Part shown: positions 44,029-51,977 of the stretch, piece by piece
How the letters are laid out: the number at the start of each line of letters is the position of its first letter
Position numbering within the stretch: the first letter of the stretch is position 1
Position numbers and translations under genes: made by a program
Assembly: GCF_036013955.1 (NCBI RefSeq)
Contig: NZ_CP107903.1
Location: forward strand, 372,001-436,000
Origin: Streptomyces sp. NBC_00459
GTDB lineage: Bacteria > Actinomycetota > Actinomycetes > Streptomycetales > Streptomycetaceae
DNA length: 64,000 nucleotides
Direction: 5' to 3'
Notes under the pieces: model-generated
The model's input: only the letters and a program-made list of their open reading frames with translations
The model's database searches: none
Told to the model about the DNA's origin: nothing

Positions 44029-44845
44029 GTCGTCTCCAGTGACGGGAATCGCGGAGGGCGGAGTTCGGGTTCGTCACCTGAGCCGAGGCAGTGATGAACC
44101 AGGGTCCGGATACAAGCACTCGGACCCCGTGTAAACCGGCCATGGTTACGTAACCATGGCCGGACACTGGCACGTTGCCCGCACCGATGACAAGACCCGT
44201 GACGGTTCCGAAACACTCCGGACCCATTCCACCGGCCCCGGAGCGGGCGTTGGCCGGTGCAGCTGAGGGCGACCGTTCGACGGGTCGTCGGCGGCGGGCA
44301 GAGTGGTGGCATGCTCGGGGTCCGGTGGAACGAGTCGGCGGCGCCCCCACACCGGGACCCGCGGTCTCGGGCCCTCGACCAGGAACAGTCCATGCCCTCC
44401 TCCGACGGCAGTAGGACCGGCCGGGTTGGACCACGACGGTGACGGAACATCTGCAGCGTTCACCTCGACGCCGATGCGGATCCCCCACTGGACCTCGTGT
44501 TTCACCGTGCACGACACGCCGACTGCGTACCGCGTAGGTTTACCCGTGCCTACCGCGTCGGTTTGTCCAGAGCTCCAACCATTGCGGGATGCCCATCGAG
44601 CGCCTGGCACGCCAGACTTCTCCCCGAGCCGGATTCATCATGTGGCTTGCGACAGTGGAGCCACGGCGTCGGCAACGGGCGTTCGCGCTCGGGTTGCCGG
44701 CGGACGTGGCACGCCGGAACTGCTGGACGCCGGCGTCCGTGACCCGTATCGATTCCATGCGCACAAGGGCGCAGCGGACTCTTCGGAGCCGAATCCAATG
44801 GCGGCCAGGCAACTCGAACTACGTAAAGACACACGGGGGATCACC
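44029..44845. other. Long intergenic region between GH5 and the DUF4232 gene
   Basis: Within these 817 bases, only the palindrome at 44136-44163 is a clear element. Open frames on both strands cross the region but lack ribosome-binding sites and recognisable motifs. A short direct repeat of TACCGCGT occurs near 44526 and 44551. It may contain decayed sequence, but no family was recognised. Confidence 0.4.
44136..44163. promoter_or_regulatory. 28-bp perfect palindrome, GH5 operator candidate
   Basis: The half-site CCGGCCATGGTTAC (44136-44149) is followed directly by its exact reverse complement (44150-44163), so the dyad centre is the step C|G. LacI-family operators typically have a central CG and about 7-10-bp half-sites. 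It sits 108-135 bases ahead of the GH5 start. No gene ends nearby, so a terminator is unlikely. Confidence 0.6.
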
Positions 44846-45556
44846 ATGCGACGTACTGCGCGCGAGAAATTGAAGGCCTGCACCCTGGGAGCCGCGGTCC
44901 TCACCGCACTCCTCTCCGCCACGGCCTGCGATCCGGACGGCACGAACAACGGCACGGGCACCACCTCGTCCACCCCGTCCGCCCCGCCGAGCGCGACCGT
45001 CTCCACCCGGCCCAGCGGAAGTGGCGGTGCGACCGACGGCTCGCAGGACTCCGGCGGCGGCTCGGGGAACTCCGGTGGGTCGAGCAGCACCGTCGGCCAG
45101 GGCGCCACCACCGCCTGCGGCGAATCGAACATCTCGATCGCCGCGACGATCTACCCACATGACTCGGTCCGGCACCTCCTCCTCACGGCCACCAACACCG
45201 GCAGCAAGGAATGCACGCTCTACCGCTACCCGATCGTCCGCTTCGACAACGGTCGCGAGGATCAGGTCGGCCCGATGGAGTCCGAGATGAAGGAAGTCAG
45301 GATCGGGCCGGGCAAGAGGGCGTACGCGGGCATGCTCCTCTTCCGTACCGGTGCGCCGACCGAGGCCGTGGAGACGATGGCCGTCAGTCTCCAGGGCCGC
45401 GTCTCCAACGCCGATCCGGACAGCGGACCGATCCAGGTCCCGCTGCCCGACGAGGCCGACTTCCTGAACATCGATGACAACCCGGCGGTCTCGTACTGGA
45501 ACATCAGCCGCGAGAAAGCCGAGAGCTACATGTTCAAGGCTGCCGGCGGCAACTGA
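44846..45556 (+). CDS. DUF4232 lipoprotein-like secreted protein
   Basis: A 236-residue exported protein with a signal peptide ending in LSATAC (Cys28 or near), a possible though non-ideal lipobox. A 60-residue Ser/Thr/Gly/Pro linker follows, then a DUF4232 domain: LLLTATNTGSKECTLYRYPIV with the conserved Cys, and later WNISREKAESYMF. The domain is common in Streptomyces lipoproteins of unknown role. ACGGGGGA precedes the ATG. The linker would be a suitable substrate for Pmt. A hairpin follows the gene. Confidence 0.75.
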   Translation: MRRTAREKLKACTLGAAVLTALLSATACDPDGTNNGTGTTSSTPSAPPSATVSTRPSGSGGATDGSQDSGGGSGNSGGSSSTVGQGATTACGESNISIAATIYPHDSVRHLLLTATNTGSKECTLYRYPIVRFDNGREDQVGPMESEMKEVRIGPGKRAYAGMLLFRTGAPTEAVETMAVSLQGRVSNADPDSGPIQVPLPDEADFLNIDDNPAVSYWNISREKAESYMFKAAGGN

Positions 45557-45577
45557 CCCTAGCTCGCGGACCGCTCC

Positions 45578-45615
45578 CGCCCTCCAACACGTCTCTCGGA
45601 CCCGGTTGGAGGGCG
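45578..45615 (+). terminator. Hairpin after the DUF4232 gene
   Basis: CGCCCTCCAAC (45578-45588) pairs exactly with GTTGGAGGGCG (45605-45615) over a 16-base loop, 21 bases past the stop codon. There is no U-tract. Confidence 0.65.
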
Positions 45616-45723
45616 CGGGGCTGCGCGGCTGCGCTGTCGACGACGGCGTCACGGGAGCGTACGACCGACCACGACACCCCCGCGGGCCTCGCGACCCGCG
45701 ACCCGCGACGCGCAGATGACCGC

Positions 45724-45963
45724 GTGGTCCGAGCGGGGCATCCCGACAAGTCCAAGCTCGTCCGCCTGAACGCCCTGTTCCAGCCCGTCCCGGTCCCCGA
45801 CAGGGACAGCGATATCCTGATGCCGTCCGAGAACTTCCAACTGCCGACCGAGCACCTCCCCAACGCCCAGCTCAGCATCTACTCGAACTCAGACCACGGC
45901 CTTCTCGCCTTCAGTGCTCCTTGCAAGTCCGGCCAGCGGGTCAACGTCTTCCCCGACCGCTGA
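45724..45963 (+). pseudogene. Alpha/beta-hydrolase C-terminal remnant
   Basis: A 79-codon frame (GTG start, no ribosome-binding site) reads DRDSDILMPSENFQLPTEHL, then PNAQLSIYSNSDHGLLAF. This matches the strand-7/strand-8 region of alpha/beta hydrolases, where the catalytic Asp (here in DSDILMP) and His (YPDSGHG, here SNSDHG) reside. The nucleophile elbow and the N-terminal two thirds are absent. The chain after Ala-Phe-Ser no longer resembles the family. It is best seen as a decayed gene fragment. The remainder of 45616-46123 shows no other gene. Confidence 0.6.
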
Positions 45964-46123
45964 TCGCAACTCCGCAGCGAGACCCTCACCGACGCCACCG
46001 ACCCTGGTGCCCAACGCTCAGCAGCCCTGCCCCACCGGGGCCCTGCCCGGCGGGGCGGCGCCCTCGTGACGAGGTTCCACGACCCGTCCGAGAACCCGTC
46101 TCCCGAACCCAGCGGAGCTCCCC

Positions 46124-47458
46124 TTGACAGACCGCGCCGTGCGCCGCCGCCGTCGAGCGCTGTTCCTCCTGTTCTTCCTTCCGGGTATCGCCATGTCGTC
46201 CTGGGTGACGCGCACCCCGGATGTCCGCGATCAACTGGGTCTGTCCATCGGACAGATGGGGCTGGTCCTGTTCGGTCTGTCCGTCGGCTCCATGATCGGC
46301 ATCCTGTGTTCCGGCCGCTTCGTGTCCCGGTTCGGCACCCGGCCGGTCATCGCGCTCGGCACTCTCCTGATCATCACGGGCACGGCCGTCATCGGCGTGG
46401 GCAGCGCCGTGTCGTCGGCACCCCTGGTCGCCGCGGGGCTGTGCCTGTTCGGCGCGGGCATGGGCGGCGGCGAGGTGGCGGTCAATGTGGACGGCGCCGA
46501 CGTGGAGCGCATCACCGGAACCGCGGTGCTGCCCACTCTGCACGGCTGCTTCAGCCTGGGCACGGTCATCGGGGGCTCGGTCGGCATGGCGGCCACCGCC
46601 GTCGCGTTCCCCGTCCACTGGCATCTGACCATGGTCGCCGTGCTGGCCACGGGTACTCTCGTCCACGCCATGCGCGCCATTCCCACCGGTGTCGGCACCA
46701 GCGTCGTGCCGTCGACGCCGGGTCCGGGACAGGCGCGACGATCCAAGCCGCAGGTATGGAAGGACCGGAAGCTGCTGCTGATCGGCGCCATCGTGCTGGC
46801 CATGGCACTGGCCGAGGGCGCCGCCAACGACTGGCTGCCGCTGCTCATGGTCGACGGCCATGGCCTTGACGCCGCGATGGGCTCGCTCGTCTTCGTGGGG
46901 TTCGCGGCGGCGATGACACTGGGCCGCTTCAGCGGCGGGTTCTTCCTCGACCGTTTCGGCCGGGCCGCTGTGGTGCGCGCGAGCGCCGTATCCGGTGCCG
47001 TCGGACTCCTCCTGGTCATCTTCTCCGACAACGCTGCCGTAGCCGCGACAGCCGTACTTTTCTGGGGACTCGGTGCCTCCCTCGGTTTCCCGGTGGCCCT
47101 GTCGGCGGCGGGCGACTCGGGCCCCGACCAGACCGCCCGCGTCTCGCTGGTCGCCATCATCGGCTACGCCGCCTTCCTCGTGGGACCGCCCGCCCTCGGA
47201 TTCCTGGGCGACCACTACGGGCTGCGTACGGCCATGGTGGCGGTCCTGGTGTTCGTCGTCTCCGCCATCGTCATCGCTCCTGCCGCCGACACCCGTGACC
47301 GCACCGCAGCGGCCGACGCCGGTGCCCGCGCCGCCGGCGCGACGGACTTGGCACAGCGCACGCAACCGGCTGCACACATCCCGCAGAACAACACCACCGA
47401 GACCGATCATGAGCCTGCGGGAAGCGGCCGGCACGATCGGTGCCCTCCTTCCCCGTGA
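46124..47458 (+). CDS. MFS transporter, YbjJ/FucP-like
   Basis: A 444-residue 12-helix MFS protein. The opening RALFLLFFLPGIAMSSWVTRTPDVRD, key elements PGIAMSSW and RTPDVRD, is typical of the YbjJ-like branch of the FucP family. GRFVSRFGTRPV is the loop 2-3 motif and HGCFSLGTVIGG lies in helix 5. The TTG at 46124 has GCGGAG seven bases upstream; an in-frame GTG five codons later is an alternative. The last 50 residues are polar and low in complexity. The substrate is unknown, and no regulator is adjacent. Confidence 0.8.
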   Translation: MTDRAVRRRRRALFLLFFLPGIAMSSWVTRTPDVRDQLGLSIGQMGLVLFGLSVGSMIGILCSGRFVSRFGTRPVIALGTLLIITGTAVIGVGSAVSSAPLVAAGLCLFGAGMGGGEVAVNVDGADVERITGTAVLPTLHGCFSLGTVIGGSVGMAATAVAFPVHWHLTMVAVLATGTLVHAMRAIPTGVGTSVVPSTPGPGQARRSKPQVWKDRKLLLIGAIVLAMALAEGAANDWLPLLMVDGHGLDAAMGSLVFVGFAAAMTLGRFSGGFFLDRFGRAAVVRASAVSGAVGLLLVIFSDNAAVAATAVLFWGLGASLGFPVALSAAGDSGPDQTARVSLVAIIGYAAFLVGPPALGFLGDHYGLRTAMVAVLVFVVSAIVIAPAADTRDRTAAADAGARAAGATDLAQRTQPAAHIPQNNTTETDHEPAGSGRHDRCPPSP

Positions 47459-48010
47459 CATCGCCCGGACCGATCTCATCGCGTAACGCCCAGGAAGCAG
47501 ACACCAACGGCCCCGACGGGCTGTGGGGCGTCGAGGTTCTCGGTCGTCGCGGAGGGTTCGACAGGGCCGCCACCGTGCCGGACCGCACTCGCCGGATTCC
47601 CGGCCGCCTCGACATCGCGATCGGACACGGCATACCCGACTGAATGCGCAGCGCCGGATCCTGGTCTGCCAGCCCTCTGACGTTGCCGAGGGAGCAGATC
47701 CTCGACACGTTCACGAGGCTCCTGGTCGCCGTCCCGGGCTCCATCCTGCGTTTCGGGACGACGGTCCTCCCGTGGCGCGAGTCCGGTTCGGCGACTGAAG
47801 CCGCGATAAGAGCAACCTGTCAACAAGCCAAGCGTTTCTCCTCGATATGCGGCCTGCGCCATCCAAATGGGACGCCCTCCGAGGTGCGGGCATTGAAGTG
47901 TCAACAATGTTGCTGATAGTTCTCTGCCATCGCGCGCGTGTCCTGGACGGTGCCGCCCTCCTTGGGCGTGCATCGTCCCCCGCTCTTGTCTTGTCTTCAG
48001 GGAGTTGTTC
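47459..48010. other. Intergenic region ahead of the DUF3500 gene
   Basis: The 552 bases hold no convincing gene. A minus-strand frame at 47271-47744 is coding-like in places but matches nothing I recognise and overlaps the MFS gene. A more AT-rich patch at 47810-47925 contains the direct repeat TGTCAACAA (47818-47826 and 47899-47907). Confidence 0.4.
47893..47920 (+). promoter_or_regulatory. Putative promoter of the DUF3500-HupE operon
   Basis: TTGAAG (47893-47898) and GATAGT (47915-47920) are spaced by 16 bases. Between them lies TGTCAACAATGTTGCTGA, an imperfect dyad centred on CAACAATGTTG, suitable for a repressor. The start codon of the operon is about 90 bases downstream. Sequence match to consensus is moderate. 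Confidence 0.35.
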
Positions 48011-49300
48011 GTGAGCAGAGAAAGAACACGTCGGGTGCGTAACCGACGGACGTGGCGGGGCATAGCCGGCGTGGCTGCCGGCGCGGTCCTCGTAGGTGGC
48101 GGATTCGTCGCGGCCAACGCCGCGACGACCACCGGCGCAGCGAAGAAGGCCGGCGTCCACTACCCGGTCGACAAGAAAGCCGGCGGGGTCGCGGCCGTGG
48201 TCAGCGCCGCCAACGCGTTCCTGAACACGCTGGACTCCGACCAGCAGGCGGAGACGGTTCTGGACTTCTCCCAGGCGAACGCGACCGCGTGGTCGAACCT
48301 GCCGTGCGGCGCGTCCTGCCGGCCCGGCATCCAGACCGGCTCGTTGAGCGACGAGCAGCTGGCCGCCCTGAAGAACGTGCTGAAGGTGGCCTTGGGGACC
48401 GGCAAGGACACGGGCTACGAGCACGTCCTGCAGACCCTCCTGGCCGACGACCAGCTGGCCTCGGCGGAGAGCTCCGGCTCCGGTCCCTCCGCGCCGTCGG
48501 CCAGCACGTCGAGCGACCCCTCGGCCACCGCCTCCACCTCGGCCGACCCCTCCGCCACCGCCTCGGCGGACCCGAGTTCCACGGCGACCGACGCCCCGAC
48601 GGGCACCCCTCCGTCCGGTGCCCCCGGCGGCGGCGCCGGTGGTGGGTACGGCAGCGGCATCTACTTCCTCGCGTTCCTGGGCACCCCGTCGGCGGACGGC
48701 ACCTGGCAGCTGCACTTCGGCGGCCACCACCTCGCCGTGAACATCACCTACAAGGACGGCAAGGTCTCGGGCGCCAGCCCGTTCTTCACCGGCGTCGAGC
48801 CCACGAGCTGGACCGCGGACGACGGAACCACGTACGAGCCGCTGGCCAACTTCCGCGACGGCCTGCTCAAGCTGACCAGCAGCCTCAGCACGGAACAGCT
48901 GGCCAAGGCCAAGCTGTCCGAGTCGTTCAGCGACGTGCTGCTCGGCCCGGGCGAGGACGGCCAGTTCCCGGAGACCAAGGAAGGCATCAAGGCCGGCTCG
49001 CTGTCACCCAAGCAGAAGAAGCTGGTCCTGGAGGCGATCCACCCCTGGATCGCCGACGTGGACGACGCCACCGCCAAGCAGCTCACGAAGACGTACGCAC
49101 GCGAGCTCGACCAGACCTTCGTCTCCTACTCCGGAGGCACCGGGCTGGACACCCAGGGCGACTACGTCCGAATCGACGGCCCGAGCGTGTGGATCGAGTT
49201 CGTCTGTCAGAACGGCTTCGTCTACCAGGACAAGGTCCACTACCACACCGTGTACCGGGACCACACCCGCGACTACGGCAGCGAGTTCTCCTTCTCATGA
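48011..49300 (+). CDS. Secreted DUF3500 protein
   Basis: This 429-residue exported protein has an Arg-rich start and a signal (RRTWRGIAGVAAGAVLVGGG to about residue 37), possibly Tat. DUF3500 follows: SAANAFLNTLDSDQQAE, then WSNLPC and later LHFGGHHLAVNITY and VHYHTVYRDHTRDYG near the C-terminus. Conserved His residues in these motifs could bind a metal. A Ser/Ala/Thr/Asp/Pro-rich insert (about 155-215) contains repeated DPSATAS units. The GTG at 48011 has GGAG upstream. The HupE-like gene overlaps by four bases, so the two are coupled. Function is unknown. Confidence 0.82.
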   Translation: MSRERTRRVRNRRTWRGIAGVAAGAVLVGGGFVAANAATTTGAAKKAGVHYPVDKKAGGVAAVVSAANAFLNTLDSDQQAETVLDFSQANATAWSNLPCGASCRPGIQTGSLSDEQLAALKNVLKVALGTGKDTGYEHVLQTLLADDQLASAESSGSGPSAPSASTSSDPSATASTSADPSATASADPSSTATDAPTGTPPSGAPGGGAGGGYGSGIYFLAFLGTPSADGTWQLHFGGHHLAVNITYKDGKVSGASPFFTGVEPTSWTADDGTTYEPLANFRDGLLKLTSSLSTEQLAKAKLSESFSDVLLGPGEDGQFPETKEGIKAGSLSPKQKKLVLEAIHPWIADVDDATAKQLTKTYARELDQTFVSYSGGTGLDTQGDYVRIDGPSVWIEFVCQNGFVYQDKVHYHTVYRDHTRDYGSEFSFS

Positions 49301-50715
49301 CCCGACCGCGAAACTGGCTGACCGCAGCACTGCGTCTGGTGGCCGGGATCGCGATCGTGGTACCGGCGGCGCTCCTCACCGGGGCGTCGCCGGCCGCCGC
49401 GCATCCGATGCCCCACTCGGTGGTGGAACTCGACGTGCACCAGACCTCGGTGAGTGCTCGTCTGGAACTGCCGACCGACGACTTCTCCCGGGCCAGCGGG
49501 ATCGATCTGAGCAACGACACCGGGGCCACACTGGCCCACCAGGCCAAGTCCGTACGGACCTACCTCGGCAAGCACATCCACCCGGCCACCGCCCAGGGTG
49601 CGGCCTGGCAGGTCAGCATCGGCGGCCTGAGTCTCAGCAGCACCGAGCAGACCTCCACCGGCCCCTACCGCGAGCTGGTCGCCGAGGCCGTGCTCACCCC
49701 GCCGGCCGGCACCGACGTACGCCGTTTCACCTTCGACTACGACGTGATCGTGCACCAAGTCGTCACGCACACGGTTCTGGTGACGGTACGTCAGGACTGG
49801 GCCGCCGGGCAGGTCGACGGCGAGAACACCACTCAGGTCGGCACCATCCGGACCGACACCCGGACCATGACCGTCCCGGCCCTCAAGGTCGATCTCGGCG
49901 AAGGCAGCGCCTGGCGCGGTTTCCTCGCCATGGTGAAGCTGGGCGGGGACCACATCCTCACCGGCACCGACCATCTGCTCTTCCTCCTCATCCTGCTCCT
50001 GCCCGCGCCGCTCGCGGTCACCGGACGGCGCTGGGACGGCCTGGTCGGCGCGCGGTCCGCGCTCGGCCGGATCGGCCGCATCACGCTCGCCTTCACCGCC
50101 GGACACTCCGTCGCGCTGGCCGCCACCGCGCTCGGCCGACTGGACATCCCCGGCTGGCCGGTCGAGGCGTTCATCGCCGCGAGCATCCTCGTCGGCGCGA
50201 TCCACGCCGTCCGCCCGCTCTTCCCGGGCAAGGAGGCACTCGTGGCAGGGGTCTTCGGGCTCGGCCACGGCATGGCGTTCTCCTTCGTACTGGCCGAGAT
50301 GCATCTGTCCACCGGGCAGCTCGTGACCAGCCTCCTCGGCTTCAACCTCGGCATCGAGCTGGTCCAGCTCCTGCTGGTCTGCCTCGCGCTGCCGTCTCTG
50401 CTGGTCCTCGCGCGTCTGCGCATCCAACCCGCGCTACGGCTGACCGGCGCTCTGCTCACCGGCACGGCGGCCCTCGGCTGGCTGGCCGATCGCCTCGGCC
50501 TGCCCAACCCCGTCGCCCGGACCGCCGACAGCGCCGGATCCCATACGACGCTGATGCTGACCGCCCTCACGGTGACCGCGTTCGCCGCCACCGGTTGGAC
50601 ACTGGCCACCCGTCGGCGTACCCGGCCGGAATCGCCGGAGCCCTCCGCAGGGACAACGCCTGAACCGCATGATCGGAACAGATCGACGGAGACCGCCGAC
50701 TCGGCGGCGACGTAG
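49297..50715 (+). CDS. HupE/UreJ-family membrane protein with exported N-domain
   Basis: A 472-residue protein. A signal peptide (to about residue 38, ending AAAHPMPHS) leads an extracytoplasmic beta-rich domain of about 170 residues, then seven or so helices of the HupE/UreJ fold from about residue 205. Diagnostic motifs are GGDHILTGTDHLLFLL, TAGHSVALAATALG and GLGHGMAFSFVLAE; their His residues are the presumed metal path. HupE/UreJ proteins are linked to nickel or cobalt uptake, but this long form may serve another metal. ATGA overlap couples it to DUF3500. A polar tail of about 40 residues ends the chain. Confidence 0.85.
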   Translation: MTRPRNWLTAALRLVAGIAIVVPAALLTGASPAAAHPMPHSVVELDVHQTSVSARLELPTDDFSRASGIDLSNDTGATLAHQAKSVRTYLGKHIHPATAQGAAWQVSIGGLSLSSTEQTSTGPYRELVAEAVLTPPAGTDVRRFTFDYDVIVHQVVTHTVLVTVRQDWAAGQVDGENTTQVGTIRTDTRTMTVPALKVDLGEGSAWRGFLAMVKLGGDHILTGTDHLLFLLILLLPAPLAVTGRRWDGLVGARSALGRIGRITLAFTAGHSVALAATALGRLDIPGWPVEAFIAASILVGAIHAVRPLFPGKEALVAGVFGLGHGMAFSFVLAEMHLSTGQLVTSLLGFNLGIELVQLLLVCLALPSLLVLARLRIQPALRLTGALLTGTAALGWLADRLGLPNPVARTADSAGSHTTLMLTALTVTAFAATGWTLATRRRTRPESPEPSAGTTPEPHDRNRSTETADSAAT

Positions 50716-50765
50716 AGCCGTAGCCCCGCACGGGTCAGGATCCATCCGCAGAACGGACAACCACC

Positions 50766-50796
50766 AGTCCCCTGTTCGACTCACGATCAGGGGACT
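50766..50796. terminator. Hairpin between the HupE gene and the converging secreted gene
   Basis: AGTCCCCTG (50766-50774) pairs with CAGGGGACT (50788-50796) over a 13-base loop. It lies 51 bases past the HupE stop and 55 bases past the stop of the minus-strand gene, so it may act for both. Confidence 0.6.
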
Positions 50797-50850
50797 CGGT
50801 CCGTCGGGGGACCAGGGCCTGCTTGGGCCGAAGTCCCACCGTCTGGAGGG

Positions 50851-51663
50851 CTACCTGCGAGGGAGTGAGGTGTTGATGATCGGCAGCCGCTTGGTCGCGC
50901 CCGCCACGTAGAGGTCCGTCGGAGCCGTGCGCAGCACGAACCTGTCGTCGTAGCCCCGGACGCGCACGGACATCACGAAGAAGCCGTCCTCCTCGGCGGT
51001 CGTCTGCACGCGGTACTCGTTCTCCCAGTAGGTCTGCAGGAAGACCTCGGTGCCCGCGCGCTCGACACCCTTGGGGACAGTGACCTTGCCCTGGACGGTG
51101 AGGATGGTGCCCTTCTTCACTTTCTTCTTGTTGACCGTGTAACTGACGGAGCTGGTCTTGGCCTTCGTGAGCACGGGGGTCTGCGTGTAGTAGCCGTCCT
51201 GCGGGGTGTTGGGGTTGCCGTCCTCGTCGAAGGCGGCCGTGATGGCCACCTTGCGCTGGACGTTGAGCAGGCTGCTGCCGCTCACGTGGTCGATGTCGAC
51301 GTCGCGGATGGTGAACTTCCCCTCGGCGTCGGTGACCGGCTTGCCCAGTTCGCGCGGGTCGTAGTACGTGGGGTCGATCGGGTCGCCCCACGGATTCCAG
51401 GTGGTGAAGCGGATGACTTCCTGGACGGTGACGGGGATGTTGGGCGCCGGGGTGCCGTCGGCCTTGGTGACGGTGCCGGTGACGTCGACTTGGCGGTTGT
51501 TGTAGTCGGTACTGGTCGGGTTGGTGGTCACGGTCAGTACGTAGGCGCGGCCGGGGGCGGCGTCGGAGGGTTTCGCCGAGGCAGAGGGCACGGACAGGGC
51601 GCCGGCGGTGAGCAGCAGCGCGGCGGTGGCGGAAAGCCGCGTCGGCAGGGACTTCCTGGGCAC
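50851..51663 (-). CDS. Secreted protein with Ig-like/carboxypeptidase-regulatory-like domains
   Basis: A 270-residue exported protein with a Sec signal (MPRKSLPTRLSATAALLLT, to about residue 31). The rest is beta-rich: VTGTVTKADGTPAPNIPVTVQ and later GKVTVPKGVERAGTEVFLQ, a bacterial Ig-like rhythm with TDAEGKFTI between, typical of Big/CarboxypepD_reg folds. A DEDGNPNTPQDG segment could bind calcium. There is no catalytic motif. The GTG at 51663 has GGAG upstream. It may be a structural or adhesive surface protein; the assignment is by fold pattern only. Confidence 0.65.
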   Translation of the reverse strand: MPRKSLPTRLSATAALLLTAGALSVPSASAKPSDAAPGRAYVLTVTTNPTSTDYNNRQVDVTGTVTKADGTPAPNIPVTVQEVIRFTTWNPWGDPIDPTYYDPRELGKPVTDAEGKFTIRDVDIDHVSGSSLLNVQRKVAITAAFDEDGNPNTPQDGYYTQTPVLTKAKTSSVSYTVNKKKVKKGTILTVQGKVTVPKGVERAGTEVFLQTYWENEYRVQTTAEEDGFFVMSVRVRGYDDRFVLRTAPTDLYVAGATKRLPIINTSLPRR

Positions 51664-51731
51664 AGTTCAACTCCGAGTTCGTCGGGACCAGAGGAGTCGC
51701 GCCGGGCGGCACCGGTTCCGCCGCGGCGCAG

Positions 51732-51926
51732 GTGTGCGACACACCGGGTTCGACCGGCCGGGCAGGGCAGAAGTTGTACCTGTGCGCCCGCTGTTACACG
51801 GCTGTGGCAGAAGTCCCGTTCGTGACGCCGACGTTGCCGGTGACTGTGCTGTGTCCGGCGAGGGCGGTGGCCGAGCTGGAGCACTGGGCGTGCGCCGACT
51901 ACCCCGTCCAGATCTGGAGCGGTTGA
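51732..51926 (+). CDS. Possible 64-aa protein with CxxC
   Basis: A GTG-started frame with reasonable third-position G/C encodes a protein with LYLCARCYTAVAEVP near residues 16-30 and a C-terminal ELEHWACADYPVQIW. The Cys pairs could form a zinc knuckle or disulfides. The ribosome-binding site is only GCAGG. It is divergent from the Ig-like gene, with 68 bases between. It may be real or a chance frame; I do not recognise it. Confidence 0.35.
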   Translation: MCDTPGSTGRAGQKLYLCARCYTAVAEVPFVTPTLPVTVLCPARAVAELEHWACADYPVQIWSG

Positions 51927-51977
51927 AGGCGCTGCGCGCGGGAGGTCGTCAGAACGTTCTTACCTGCCGAGTCGCCC

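Noticed and set aside
41158..44094. Plus-strand frame of 978 codons across LacI and GH5 genes
   Set aside because: Overlaps two well-supported genes in other frames; the translation is Arg/Gly-rich and without domains.
47271..47744. Minus-strand frame overlapping the MFS 3' end
   Set aside because: Part of the translation looks coding-like, but no family could be recognised, and it has no supported start.
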